Shown: positions 25,604-33,861, numbered from the stretch's first letter. The stretch is DNA of 64,000 bases from JACJWR01 sp963752505 (GCA_963752505.1 CAVVYM010000010.1:124001-188000), one strand, 5' to 3'. Notes: generated from the letters alone by a model not told the origin. Program-made: numbers and translations.

Positions 25604-26935
25604 TTAGCCCGTGACGCCCTGCCTGCGCATTTCCACTTGCATGTCGTGCGGACTCGTCGAGGTTTCGATCGCGGTGGCCAGCGTGATCACACCCTGCTTG
25701 TACAGCGCGATGAGGTGTTGATCGAACGTCTGCATGCCGTAGTAGGCGCCGTCTGCGACCAACTCGGTGATCGTCGAGGTCTTGCTTGGATCCGTGATCG
25801 CGTCAGCGACGCGTCCGGTATTGATGGCGATCTCCATGCTCACTGCCCGGCCCTTACCGCCAGCCCGTCGGACCAGCCGCTGACACAAGATGCCGCGCAA
25901 CGACCCGGCGAGTGCGAAACGCACCTGCTGCTGCTCGTGGGGTGGGAAGAAGTCGATAATCCGGTTCACCGATTCCTGCGCGTCCACAGTGTGCAGCGTC
26001 GACATGACGAAATGGCCGGTCTCAGCCGCGGCCAGGGCCGCCCGCACGGTCTGGGCGTCACGCATTTCGCCCACCAGAATCACATCCGGATCCTGGCGCA
26101 TGGCGCCGCGCAGCGCGGTGAGGAAGTCGTGGGTGTCGACTCCCACTTCGCGCTGGTTGACCATGGCCATCTTGTCGTGGTGGATCACCTCGATGGGGTC
26201 CTCGATGGTCACGATGTTCACGCTGCGGTGGGTGTTGATGTGGTCGATCATGGCGGCCAGCGTGGTGGTCTTCCCAGAACCCGTGGGACCGGTGACGAGC
26301 ACGATTCCGCGCGGTTCGAGAGCCAGGTTGTGCAGTACATCGGGCACGCCAAGGTCGGTCAGCGCGGGTGCGCCCACGCTCACATGGCGAAAGACCATGC
26401 CCGCGGCACCCCGTTGGCGCAGCGCATTGACGCGGAAGCGTCCCACCAGTTCGTCGTGGTAGGCGAAGTCAGCCTCGTTCGTTTCGGCAAAAGCCGCTGC
26501 CTGGTCCGGACGGATGACCTCGGCTACCAGCGATTCGGTATCCGGCGGGGTCAGCACGGGGTGATCGAGCGCGTGCAAGGTCCCGTCGATGCGCACGCGA
26601 GGCGGGCTACCAGCCTTGATGTGCAGATCGGATCCCTTCGCTGCTACGAGGGACGCCAGCAGCGTGTCGATTCGGCGGGGTGAGTCCACCTGCGTGACCG
26701 CGATCACCGCGGGGGGTCCTGCCGCAGTTGGGACCGGAGTTGCCGAGGCATCAGCGGGCGGGGAGGAATCCGCCGGGGGTGGTGACTGGACCGGTGCGCT
26801 CTGGCGCCGCGGGGGTGCGGGGGGAGGGCCCGGCGGCGTCGACACCGTCATGGGCCTGCCCGTGGGAGGTCCGGTTGCGCGACCGGCGGGCGGCCCCCAC
26901 GGCGGACGCGGCGGGTCCTGAGCGAACTGGGTCAC
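25604..26935 (-). CDS. pilT: PilT-like twitching-motility / type II-IV secretion ATPase
   Basis: 443 residues. A Pro-rich N-terminus of about 80 residues precedes the PAS-like N-domain (GSDLHIKAGSPPRVRIDGTL) and the RecA-like ATPase. That carries Walker A GPTGSGKTTT, an Asp box TIEDPIE, Walker B VILVGEMRD, and the His box STLHTVDA. The AIRNLIRE-type retraction motif is not obvious. PilT depolymerises type IV pili; no pilin, PilB, PilC or prepilin peptidase gene lies nearby. GTG 26935 is preceded by TAACGT-N6, which supports it as a leaderless start; ATG 26851 is an alternative that removes 28 Pro-rich residues. Confidence 0.88.
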   Translation of the reverse strand: MTQFAQDPPRPPWGPPAGRATGPPTGRPMTVSTPPGPPPAPPRRQSAPVQSPPPADSSPPADASATPVPTAAGPPAVIAVTQVDSPRRIDTLLASLVAAKGSDLHIKAGSPPRVRIDGTLHALDHPVLTPPDTESLVAEVIRPDQAAAFAETNEADFAYHDELVGRFRVNALRQRGAAGMVFRHVSVGAPALTDLGVPDVLHNLALEPRGIVLVTGPTGSGKTTTLAAMIDHINTHRSVNIVTIEDPIEVIHHDKMAMVNQREVGVDTHDFLTALRGAMRQDPDVILVGEMRDAQTVRAALAAAETGHFVMSTLHTVDAQESVNRIIDFFPPHEQQQVRFALAGSLRGILCQRLVRRAGGKGRAVSMEIAINTGRVADAITDPSKTSTITELVADGAYYGMQTFDQHLIALYKQGVITLATAIETSTSPHDMQVEMRRQGVTG

Positions 26936-26941
26936 AACCTC

Positions 26942-26947
26942 ACGTTA
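26942..26947 (-). promoter_or_regulatory. -10 hexamer of pilT (leaderless)
   Basis: TAACGT on the minus strand ends six bases before GTG 26935. Confidence 0.4.
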
Positions 26948-26990
26948 GCCCGTGGCTGCGTCCGGCGGGAGGTGGAGCCGCAACGAGTCG

Positions 26991-27206
26991 TCAGGTACCC
27001 GGCGTTGCCTGAACCCAGCCGTGCTGGGCGCATTTGGCTGCCCACCCCTGCGGCATCACCTGCACCGTCATGCGACGGCGGCAGGTCCGGCAGAAACGGG
27101 GCGGTTCCAGAGCCAGGGCGGACTGGCACTGTCGGTGGTCGCCGCTGGCGAGGGGTTCCCCGCAGCGGGAGCAATAGGGCCCTCCGGCCGGGTCGAAGGA
27201 TGTCAT
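26991..27206 (-). CDS. bsaP: Probable biotin synthase auxiliary protein BsaP
   Basis: 71 residues with two clusters: CSRCGEPLASGDHRQC near the N-terminus and EPPRFCRTCRRRMTVQVMPQGW...KCAQHG in the second half. The latter resembles the conserved core of the actinobacterial BsaP family, small Fe-S proteins needed for BioB activity. BsaP is usually encoded directly beside bioB; here bioB lies about 3.6 kb away on the same strand. A generic zinc ribbon is the alternative. The ATG overlaps (ATGA) the stop of a three-codon upstream ORF. Confidence 0.6.
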   Translation of the reverse strand: MTSFDPAGGPYCSRCGEPLASGDHRQCQSALALEPPRFCRTCRRRMTVQVMPQGWAAKCAQHGWVQATPGT

Positions 27207-27228
27207 GGATCCATGGTGGCCGATGGTA
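27203..27228 (-). promoter_or_regulatory. -10 hexamer and minimal upstream ORF of bsaP
   Basis: TACCAT (27228-27223, minus strand) is followed after eight bases by ATG-GAT-CCA-TGA (27214-27203). The TGA overlaps the bsaP ATG by four bases (ATGA). The layout mirrors that at aroA: a leaderless mini-ORF ending on the real start. Confidence 0.3.
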
Positions 27229-27280
27229 GTCAGCGGCGGTACCTCGCTCCCCGAAAAGGGCAGGTGGCCCAGCGTCGGGA

Positions 27281-27286
27281 TACCCT
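27281..27286 (+). promoter_or_regulatory. -10 hexamer of the hotdog thioesterase gene (leaderless)
   Basis: TACCCT ends six bases before ATG 27293; no Shine-Dalgarno is present. Confidence 0.4.
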
Positions 27287-27292
27287 GGGGCC

Positions 27293-27685
27293 ATGGTCGA
27301 CACCAGCAGTTGGTCGGATTCGGTCGGGTCGAAGGCGACCATGGATTTCGTTGTCAAGGAGTCCGATACCGCGCAAGCTGTGGGTTCCGGCGTGGTCCCG
27401 GTGCTGGGCACGCCGGTGCTCGTGTCTTGGTTGGAAGCGACCACGCTACAAACGGTGGAGATGCCTGAGCACTCCGTCTCCCTCGGCGTGCACGTCGACA
27501 TTGGCCACCTTGCGCCCAGCCCGGTCGGTGCGCAGGTACGGTGCGAAGCCGAGTTGGTGGCGGCAGCCGGTCTTCGCCTCACCTATCACGTCACTGCCCA
27601 CAACCAGGACGGCACGCAAATCTCGGTGGGAACGATCGATCGGGTGGTCGTCCAACGGGAGCGATTCCTGTCCGGGTTGTCCTAG
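27293..27685 (+). CDS. FlK-like hotdog-fold thioesterase
   Basis: 130 residues with the single hotdog domain of the fluoroacetyl-CoA thioesterase-like family: an N-terminal strand, DTAQAVGSGVVPVLGTPVLVSWLEATT (Thr and Glu in the active-site positions), and SLGVHVDIGHLAP, where the His completes the usual Thr/Glu/His set. Such proteins hydrolyse acyl-CoA thioesters; real fluoroacetate resistance applies only to FlK itself and is not implied. It is transcribed divergently from bsaP. Confidence 0.75.
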   Translation: MVDTSSWSDSVGSKATMDFVVKESDTAQAVGSGVVPVLGTPVLVSWLEATTLQTVEMPEHSVSLGVHVDIGHLAPSPVGAQVRCEAELVAAAGLRLTYHVTAHNQDGTQISVGTIDRVVVQRERFLSGLS

Positions 27686-27714
27686 CCAGGGGCCGCAGTT
27701 CAGAGATGTGGCGC

Positions 27715-28857
27715 TCAGAGATTCGGCGCGCAGGGCGCGGTGCCAACGGCTGCCAGGCCGGCGCGGTCACCTGGCCCGAAGCCGGGCTGACCGCGGTAGA
27801 TGGGTGCCATGAGTTCGCGGGGGTCATCTGAGTGGTCGAGGCCGACGACGTGGCCGAATTCGTGTAGCAGCACGGCCTCGAGGCTGTCGAGTTCGTTGTT
27901 CTCCATGTCGGAGGAGTCGATGGCGACGAAACCGGTGACGAAGTGCGACAGCCCGGTGTCGGACATCGTCACAGCGCGGGAGCCGCCGTGGCCCGCGACA
28001 GCGGTGCGACCATCCGGCTCCCACACCACGAGAATGGGAGCCCACCGGTCGCCGTATCGCTCAGGCTGGTAGGCCGACCGATCGAGGTCGTAGGGCTCAT
28101 CGGTGAGTCCCTCGACCTGGAATGCGATGCCGGTCGACTGGCTGATGGTCGCTACTGCGCTGACCACCCGCTCGTAGGCCCCCGGCGGCGCATTCGTCGG
28201 GTTGACCACCACCGGCCACACCCGACACGGGGAGTAGCCGACCGGTGCACCGTTGGGCTGGGTCTGCACGAAGCTGTAGGAACCCGTCGTGGTGGTCGGC
28301 GGCACGGCCAGGAGTCGCTGCGATTGCTCGCCCAGACCCGGCAGTGGAAATCCTGGCCATCGGAAGGGGGTTGCAGGCTGCGACCAGGTCGGTCCGGGGG
28401 CCGGTTCCGAGGCGGGCGGCTCAGTGCCGTCGCCGACCGGTCTCGGCGGCGCGGTGATGGGTGCCTCGACGGCGTCGGTGGCGGCTGAGTCGGCGCCGGT
28501 CGCCGACCGCGGCGAATCGAGTGATCGGACGTCTCCTGCGAGGGCAGGTGCTGAGGAGTCGGCCGTTGTGGGCGGTGGGGCGACGCTCGACTGTTGCCCG
28601 GATTCGCTCAGCGGCAGGGCCAGACCGGCCCCGACCGCAAGCACGGCGAAGACCGCGGCGGCGAGGACACCCAGACGTCGGCCCCGGCGCTGCTTCGGGG
28701 GAGCTGGAGTCGAATCCGAGACCGCGACGAAGAAGTGCCAACCGGGTGGCGGCTCGGGCCAGGAGGATGGTGGGGACCAGCCCGGCGGCGGCGTCCAGCC
28801 CGGTGGCGGCGGCGGCCAGCCCGGCGGGCTGTTCCACCGGAAAGTGACGCCAGCCAT
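27715..28857 (-). CDS. Membrane-anchored matrixin-like zinc metalloprotease
   Basis: 380 residues. The N-terminus is a run of PPGW/PPPGW units (about 10-40), then a basic stretch and one membrane helix (about 62-82). A Pro/Ser/Thr-rich stalk leads to a C-terminal metzincin domain with H332-E333-F-G-H336-V-V-G-L-D-H342-S and a Met-turn M350 in ELMAP, a matrixin/archaemetzincin-like arrangement. Two cysteines (SPCRVWP and APCAPNL) could form a disulfide. GGGAG sits ten bases before the ATG. Function beyond surface proteolysis is unknown. It is the second metzincin in the window. Confidence 0.78.
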   Translation of the reverse strand: MAGVTFRWNSPPGWPPPPPGWTPPPGWSPPSSWPEPPPGWHFFVAVSDSTPAPPKQRRGRRLGVLAAAVFAVLAVGAGLALPLSESGQQSSVAPPPTTADSSAPALAGDVRSLDSPRSATGADSAATDAVEAPITAPPRPVGDGTEPPASEPAPGPTWSQPATPFRWPGFPLPGLGEQSQRLLAVPPTTTTGSYSFVQTQPNGAPVGYSPCRVWPVVVNPTNAPPGAYERVVSAVATISQSTGIAFQVEGLTDEPYDLDRSAYQPERYGDRWAPILVVWEPDGRTAVAGHGGSRAVTMSDTGLSHFVTGFVAIDSSDMENNELDSLEAVLLHEFGHVVGLDHSDDPRELMAPIYRGQPGFGPGDRAGLAAVGTAPCAPNL

Positions 28858-28934
28858 GGCCCATCCACTCCCGCGGGAATCGACTCAGTGTGTCCGACCA
28901 TCGTGGCACACGAGGTGCCCCGGTGCGCCCTCCG

Positions 28935-30617
28935 TCAGAGTCCTGTGGTTGAACGGGGGTAGGCGGCTTCGGGGTCGGTGATGATATTCACCAGGTAGGG
29001 AACGCCGGCCGCCATCGCACGGTCCAGGGCCGGGCCGATGTCGGCTGCCCGCCGCACGATTTCGCCAGCTCCACCCAAGGCGCTGACAACCTCGTCGTAG
29101 CGCAACTCTGGTTGTAGGTCCGCGGCGACGTCGTAGCTGTGCAGCAATCGCATGGGGTGCTTCTCCAGCCCCCAGGCGCCATTGTTGCCCATCACCATCA
29201 CGGTGGGGATGTTGTGCCGAACCAACGTGTCGACGTCCATCAAACTGAAGCCGGCGGCGCCGTCGCCGAGGAGCAGCACGGTTGGGCTCGAAGGGTAGGC
29301 GATGCCGCTCGCCAAGGCGTAGCCGAGTCCGGTGCCCAGGCAGCCGAACGGGCCCGGGTCCAGCCAACGACCGGGTTGGGCAGGTTCCACGAAGCGACCG
29401 GCGAACGACACGAAGTCGCCGCCGTCGCCGATCACCACCGTGTCGTCGGTGAGCCGGGGGAGCAATTCGCCGTAGACGCGCGCCGGGTGGATGGGATCGG
29501 TGTCGGCGGCCAGCAGCGCAGCATCCTTGGCCACCGCCTGATCGGCCGCGTGGCGCAGCGACTCGGCCCAATCGACGTACGGGGCCCCACCGGCCACGCG
29601 TGACCATTCTTCGAGCAAGGAGTCGAATATCGCGCCCAGTGGTCCGGCAGTGGATTCCCGTGGGTTGGCGTGCAGCGAAATCTGCGCGGGATCGTCCGCG
29701 ATGTGCACGACCGGGGCCGGGCCGGGGCCGAAGGCGCCGTAGCCGAGCCGAAAATCGAGCGGGGTACCTACGACGATCACCAGATCGGCCCCCGCGAAGG
29801 CCGCTCCGCGCGCCCGGGTGACCAGTAGTTGGTGGCCGCGCGGCAAGATCCCGCGGGCCATGCCGTTGGCGATCACCGGGACCCCGGTGGCCTCGGCGAA
29901 GGCCCGCGCAGCTGCATCGGCGCCGGTCATCCAGACGTCTGATCCGAGGATCAGCACGGGGTGCTGCGCCTCGGCAAGCAGACCTGCGATGCGCGCGACG
30001 GCAGCCTGGTCGACCTCGGTCTCGGTGGTGTCGATGCGACTCGGAGTCGCGGCCTCGGCCGGGGTGTAGAACCGGTCCATCGGGACGTCAACGAAGGCCG
30101 GGCCCTGGTGGGCGGTCAGTGCGGCGCTGAAGGCGGTTGCGGTGTCGTGGCCGATGGTGGCGGGGTCGGCGAAGGTGGCGGCGAATTTCGTGACGGGTCG
30201 CACCAGGGGGATGTGGTCGATCTCCTGCAGCGCGCCCGTTCCCCAGCGGAAGGCGGGTGCCCGGCCGCCCACGACGAGCATGGGGACGCCGTTGAAGTAG
30301 GCGGACGCGAGCGCACTGATGCCGTTGGTGACCCCGGGGCCGGCCGTGATGGCGGCGAAGCCGGGGGTGCGTGTGAGTTTGGCCGTGCCCTCGGCCGCGA
30401 ACACTGCGGACGCTTCATGACGGGTGTCGACCAGACGGATTGGACCCGAGCGCAGAGCCTCGGAGTTGCGTCGCCCGGCCGATTGGTACCCGGCAGGGCC
30501 GCCGATGGCCGCGTCGTACAGCGGGAAGACATGGGCGCCGCTGAGGGTGAACAGCGTCGACACCCCGTAGGCGCGGGCAGCGGCCACCATGAAATCGCCG
30601 CCGTTGCCCGTCATCAT
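28935..30617 (-). CDS. Thiamine-diphosphate enzyme, acetolactate synthase-like (IlvG-like)
   Basis: 560 residues from ATG 30617, with AAGGG seven bases upstream. It has the three ThDP-enzyme domains: an N-terminal PYR domain with the activating glutamate in DTRHEASAVFAAEG, a central Rossmann-like domain, and a C-terminal PP domain with the ThDP/Mg motif GDGAAGFSLMDVDTL...NN. FTLSGAHVFPLYD and WGTGALQEIDHIPLVRPVTKF resemble the mycobacterial IlvG-type acetolactate synthase rather than the main IlvB. No small regulatory subunit is nearby. True activity (acetolactate, oxalyl-CoA or related decarboxylation) cannot be settled from sequence. Confidence 0.8.
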   Translation of the reverse strand: MMTGNGGDFMVAAARAYGVSTLFTLSGAHVFPLYDAAIGGPAGYQSAGRRNSEALRSGPIRLVDTRHEASAVFAAEGTAKLTRTPGFAAITAGPGVTNGISALASAYFNGVPMLVVGGRAPAFRWGTGALQEIDHIPLVRPVTKFAATFADPATIGHDTATAFSAALTAHQGPAFVDVPMDRFYTPAEAATPSRIDTTETEVDQAAVARIAGLLAEAQHPVLILGSDVWMTGADAAARAFAEATGVPVIANGMARGILPRGHQLLVTRARGAAFAGADLVIVVGTPLDFRLGYGAFGPGPAPVVHIADDPAQISLHANPRESTAGPLGAIFDSLLEEWSRVAGGAPYVDWAESLRHAADQAVAKDAALLAADTDPIHPARVYGELLPRLTDDTVVIGDGGDFVSFAGRFVEPAQPGRWLDPGPFGCLGTGLGYALASGIAYPSSPTVLLLGDGAAGFSLMDVDTLVRHNIPTVMVMGNNGAWGLEKHPMRLLHSYDVAADLQPELRYDEVVSALGGAGEIVRRAADIGPALDRAMAAGVPYLVNIITDPEAAYPRSTTGL

Positions 30618-30643
30618 GGCCGGACCCTTGCTCGCGTCGGCGC

Positions 30644-30727
30644 TCAAATCAGGCTCACGAAGACGGCGATGAGCAGCGAGAGGATGAGCACGACCGCCAC
30701 GATCGTGATCAAGTTCTTGTCCATCAT
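30644..30727 (-). CDS. 27-residue single-pass membrane peptide
   Basis: ATG 30727 (a second ATG follows at once) opens MMDKNLITIVAVV and continues as an unbroken hydrophobic helix to TGA at 30644. GAGAGG lies ten bases upstream. It sits between bioB and the acetolactate synthase-like gene on the same strand, 85 bases after bioB. The composition (charged MDKN head, about 22 apolar residues) is that of a tiny membrane protein. No family is recognised; it could be an assembly factor, a regulatory peptide or a chance ORF, though the Shine-Dalgarno and the clean helix favour a gene. Confidence 0.5.
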   Translation of the reverse strand: MMDKNLITIVAVVLILSLLIAVFVSLI

Positions 30728-30811
30728 GGGCGTTTGTCCTCTCGCGGGGGTTCGTGGGCGGCTCGCGACACGCATCGTACGGGGACCGCTGACGCGGTTG
30801 GCTGCGAGAGA

Positions 30812-31849
30812 CTACAGCGAATCGGAGAATGCCTTCATCGGCATCTTCAGATCCGTGAGCAGTTCCAGATCGTCCGAGGGTGAGCGGCCCAGCGTGGTGA
30901 GGTAGTTGCCGACGATCACAGCGTTGATCCCGCCGAGCAACCCCTCCCGGGTGCCGAGGTCGCCAAGCGTGATCTCGCGACCGCCGGCGAACCGCAAGAT
31001 GGTGCGGGGGAGTGCCAGCCGGAAGGCCGCGATGGTGCGCAGGGCATCGTTGGCCGGCATCACCTCTTGGTCCTCGAAAGGTGTACCCGGTCGCGGATTG
31101 AGGAAGTTCAACGGCACCTCATGCGGTTGGAGCGAGGCAAGTTGCACGGCGAACTCGGCGCGTTGTTCCTCCGTCTCGCCCATTCCCACGATGCCGCCGC
31201 AACAGACCTCCATGCCCGATTCGCGCACGCGCTCGAGGGTGTCCATGCGCTCGTCCCAGGTGTGGGTGCTCACCACGTTGGGGAAGTAACTGCGCGCCGT
31301 TTCCAAGTTGTGGTTGTACCGGTGAATTCCCATGTCGACGAGATCGTCGACCTGCTCCTGGGTGAGGATCCCCAGGCTCGCCGCGACGTGAATGTCAACT
31401 GCTTCGTGGATCGCGGCCACGCCCTCGCGCATCTGCGCCATCAGGCGCTCGTCGGGTCCGCGCACAGCGGCGACGATGCAGAATTCGGTGGCCCCGGTGG
31501 CGGCCGTTTGTTTGGCCGCCTCCACCAGACTGGGGATGTCAAGCCAGGCGGCCCGAACGGGCGTGGGGAACAGCCCGGACTGCGAACAGAAGTGGCAGTC
31601 CTCGGGGCAGCCGCCGGTCTTGACCGAGACGATTCCCTCGACTTCCACTTCGGGTCCGCACCAGCGCATTCGAACCTCGTGGGCGAGTTCCAGCAACTCG
31701 GGGAGGAATTCGTCGTCGAGGGTCAGCACCGCCAACACATCGGCCTCACTGAGCCCCAGCCCTTCGCCCAGCACGCGCTCGCGGGCTCGGACCAGCACGC
31801 CGTCGGCAGGCTCGGTACGTTCGCCAGTGGTGTCGAATGTTTGCGTCAT
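30812..31849 (-). CDS. bioB: Biotin synthase
   Basis: 345 residues. A radical SAM enzyme that inserts sulfur into dethiobiotin. The [4Fe-4S] motif is C81-x3-C85-x2-C88 in KTGGCPEDCHFCSQSGLF; further family motifs are GIHRYNHNLETARSYFPNVV and GGIVGMGETEEQR, with the cysteines near CCGG for the auxiliary cluster. ATG 31849 overlaps the stop of the bioF-bioD fusion gene by four bases (ATGA), so a frame extending further upstream is rejected. It is the last of three biotin genes in the operon, followed by the 27-residue membrane peptide. Confidence 0.96.
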   Translation of the reverse strand: MTQTFDTTGERTEPADGVLVRARERVLGEGLGLSEADVLAVLTLDDEFLPELLELAHEVRMRWCGPEVEVEGIVSVKTGGCPEDCHFCSQSGLFPTPVRAAWLDIPSLVEAAKQTAATGATEFCIVAAVRGPDERLMAQMREGVAAIHEAVDIHVAASLGILTQEQVDDLVDMGIHRYNHNLETARSYFPNVVSTHTWDERMDTLERVRESGMEVCCGGIVGMGETEEQRAEFAVQLASLQPHEVPLNFLNPRPGTPFEDQEVMPANDALRTIAAFRLALPRTILRFAGGREITLGDLGTREGLLGGINAVIVGNYLTTLGRSPSDDLELLTDLKMPMKAFSDSL

Positions 31850-33861
31850 TCCATCCTCGGTTCGTCCGGATCTGGGGGTAGCGCAGAGGATTCCACGCTC
31901 ACGTCGGTCGTGCCAATGCTCCCATTGAACCGGCCGCCCAACTCGGGGGCCAACCCGGCCTCGGCCACCGCCCGGAATTCGGCCGGACTCAGGTCCGCCG
32001 CGTTGCCGGGCAGGATCCCCGCGATCGGGGCTCGGATGATCCGCGGGAGGTCCACCAGGTTTTCGCGGCTGGCGAGGTCCGGATCGGTCGGCCAGGTGCC
32101 GAGCACCACAGCCGCCTCCGTGACGCCGCGACGGCTGAGCGCCTCCAGCGTGAGTGCCGTGTGGTTGAGAGTGCCCAAGGCCGGGTCGGCCACCACGACG
32201 ACGTCCACCGGAGCGGCACCGCGGCTGCGCAGTTCGGCGGCGAGGTCGGCGAACGTCTCGCCCTCGGAGTTGAATCGCACCAGCGCGCCGCCAGCGCCTT
32301 CGACCAGCACGAGGTCGCTCGCCGTGCCGAGCGCCAGGATGCGCTCGGCCAAGTCCGCCACCGTGGGTGCCTCGCGGTCGCTGACCCGGGCCGCCGCCTC
32401 GGGTGAAAGCGGGTCGGGGTAGCGGATCAACTCGACGCAACGAACCGCGCTTCCGGCCAGCCGCTGCACCACGTCGACGTCACCCTCTTCCTGCGCCGCC
32501 AGGCCCGTCTGCACGGGTTTGACCACGGTGACGCGGCGATGGGCTGCCAGCGCCGCTGCCGCCAGCGCGGCGGTGACGATCGTCTTGCCTACGCCGGTGC
32601 CGGTGCCCGTGACAAGCCGAATCACGCATTCAGCCGCCGAATCCGCTGCGCCGTCGCCCCCCGGCGACGGCCCCCGGACAACCGCAGGTACGACCGGGGT
32701 GTGAGTGCTGGTGCGCGACTTGGCCGCCCGCAGTGCTCGGCCCACCTGCGCGATGTCGGCGGCAGTGGTTCCGGCCCGCGCGGTGATGCGCAAGCATGCC
32801 TGACCGTCAGGCACCGAAGGTGGTCGGAAGCAGCCCACCGAAACACCGTGCTCGGCGCAGGCCTTCTGGGCCGCGACCGCGGCCTCCGCACCGCCCACCT
32901 GCAGTGACAGCACGGCTCCGTGGCTTGACTGGCACTCCCATCCCGCCGCGAGCGCCTCGGCGTGCAGTGCGTCGTTGACGCGGCGGACGGCCGCGGGCAG
33001 GCCAGGATCGGCCTGCAAGATCTGCAGTGCTGCCAGCGCGGCAGAGGTCGGTGCGGGAGCAAGACCGGTATCGAAGATCATCGTGCGAGCAGTGTTCACC
33101 AGAGCGTCGATCACGCCTGGTGGGCCGAGCACGGCCCCACCCTGCGCACCCAGCGACTTCGACAACGTGACGGTGAGCACCACGTCGGGTTCCCCGGCGA
33201 TGCCGGCAGCAGCGGCGCCACCTGCCCCGCCGGGTCCGACCACGCCGAGCGCGTGCGCCTCATCCACCACGAGGGCGGCGCCGTTGGCTCGGACCTCGCG
33301 ATGCAGCTGGGCCAGCGGGGCGAGGCTGCCATCCACGCTGAACACCGCGTCGGTCACCACAAGGGCCCTCGGCTGCCTGCGGTTGGCTAACAGTCGGCCC
33401 ATCGCTTCGACGTCGAGGTGGGGGTAGACGGCCACCTCGGCTCTACTCAACCGGCAGCCATCGATCAGCGACGCGTGGTTGGCCTCGTCGGAGACGATCA
33501 AGGTGTCGGCGTCGGTCAGCGCGGTGAGGGCGGCCAGGTTTGCCAGGTAGCCGGAGCTGAACAGCAGCGCCGACGGCGCGCCGACGAATTCGGCCAGTGC
33601 ACGCTCCAGTTCGCTGTGGAGGGCCAGCGCCCCCACCACGAGTCGGGAGGCGGTCGCGCCGGTTCCCCACAGTCGGGTGGCGCTGACAGCCGCTGCCGCC
33701 AACCGCGGGTCACGGGCCAACGAGAGGTAGTCGTTGGAGGCGACGTCGATGAGGTGCTGATGTGCATCTCGCGGACGCAGCGCGCGAGTCATGCCAGCCG
33801 CCTCGCGGGCGGCTGCCGCGGTGGCGAGGTGCGACCATACCGGCGGGGGTGCAGGTGTCAT
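31846..33861 (-). CDS. bioF-bioD: Fused 8-amino-7-oxononanoate synthase / dethiobiotin synthetase
   Basis: 671 residues in one uninterrupted frame. Residues 1-380 are a complete BioF (PLP-dependent): ASNDYLSLA, GTGATASRLVVG, VVDEAHALGVVGPGG, and the PLP lysine K235 in TLSKSLGAQGG. Residues 381-412 are a Ser/Pro/Gly linker. Residues 413 to about 655 are a complete BioD: P-loop G-T-G-T-G-V-G-K426-T, KPVQTG, and the VEGAGG motif. The protein would make KAPA from pimeloyl thioester and alanine and also close the ureido ring of DAPA. bioA overlaps upstream (ATGA) and bioB downstream (ATGA). BioF-BioD fusions are uncommon; separate genes are the rule. Confidence 0.93.
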   Translation of the reverse strand: MTPAPPPVWSHLATAAAAREAAGMTRALRPRDAHQHLIDVASNDYLSLARDPRLAAAAVSATRLWGTGATASRLVVGALALHSELERALAEFVGAPSALLFSSGYLANLAALTALTDADTLIVSDEANHASLIDGCRLSRAEVAVYPHLDVEAMGRLLANRRQPRALVVTDAVFSVDGSLAPLAQLHREVRANGAALVVDEAHALGVVGPGGAGGAAAAGIAGEPDVVLTVTLSKSLGAQGGAVLGPPGVIDALVNTARTMIFDTGLAPAPTSAALAALQILQADPGLPAAVRRVNDALHAEALAAGWECQSSHGAVLSLQVGGAEAAVAAQKACAEHGVSVGCFRPPSVPDGQACLRITARAGTTAADIAQVGRALRAAKSRTSTHTPVVPAVVRGPSPGGDGAADSAAECVIRLVTGTGTGVGKTIVTAALAAAALAAHRRVTVVKPVQTGLAAQEEGDVDVVQRLAGSAVRCVELIRYPDPLSPEAAARVSDREAPTVADLAERILALGTASDLVLVEGAGGALVRFNSEGETFADLAAELRSRGAAPVDVVVVADPALGTLNHTALTLEALSRRGVTEAAVVLGTWPTDPDLASRENLVDLPRIIRAPIAGILPGNAADLSPAEFRAVAEAGLAPELGGRFNGSIGTTDVSVESSALPPDPDEPRME

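Noticed and set aside
31850..32440. N-terminal extension of bioB to 32440
   Set aside because: The extension lies over the BioD part of the fusion gene in another frame and is Arg/Gly/Pro-rich; ATG 31849 with a 4-nt overlap is the clear start.
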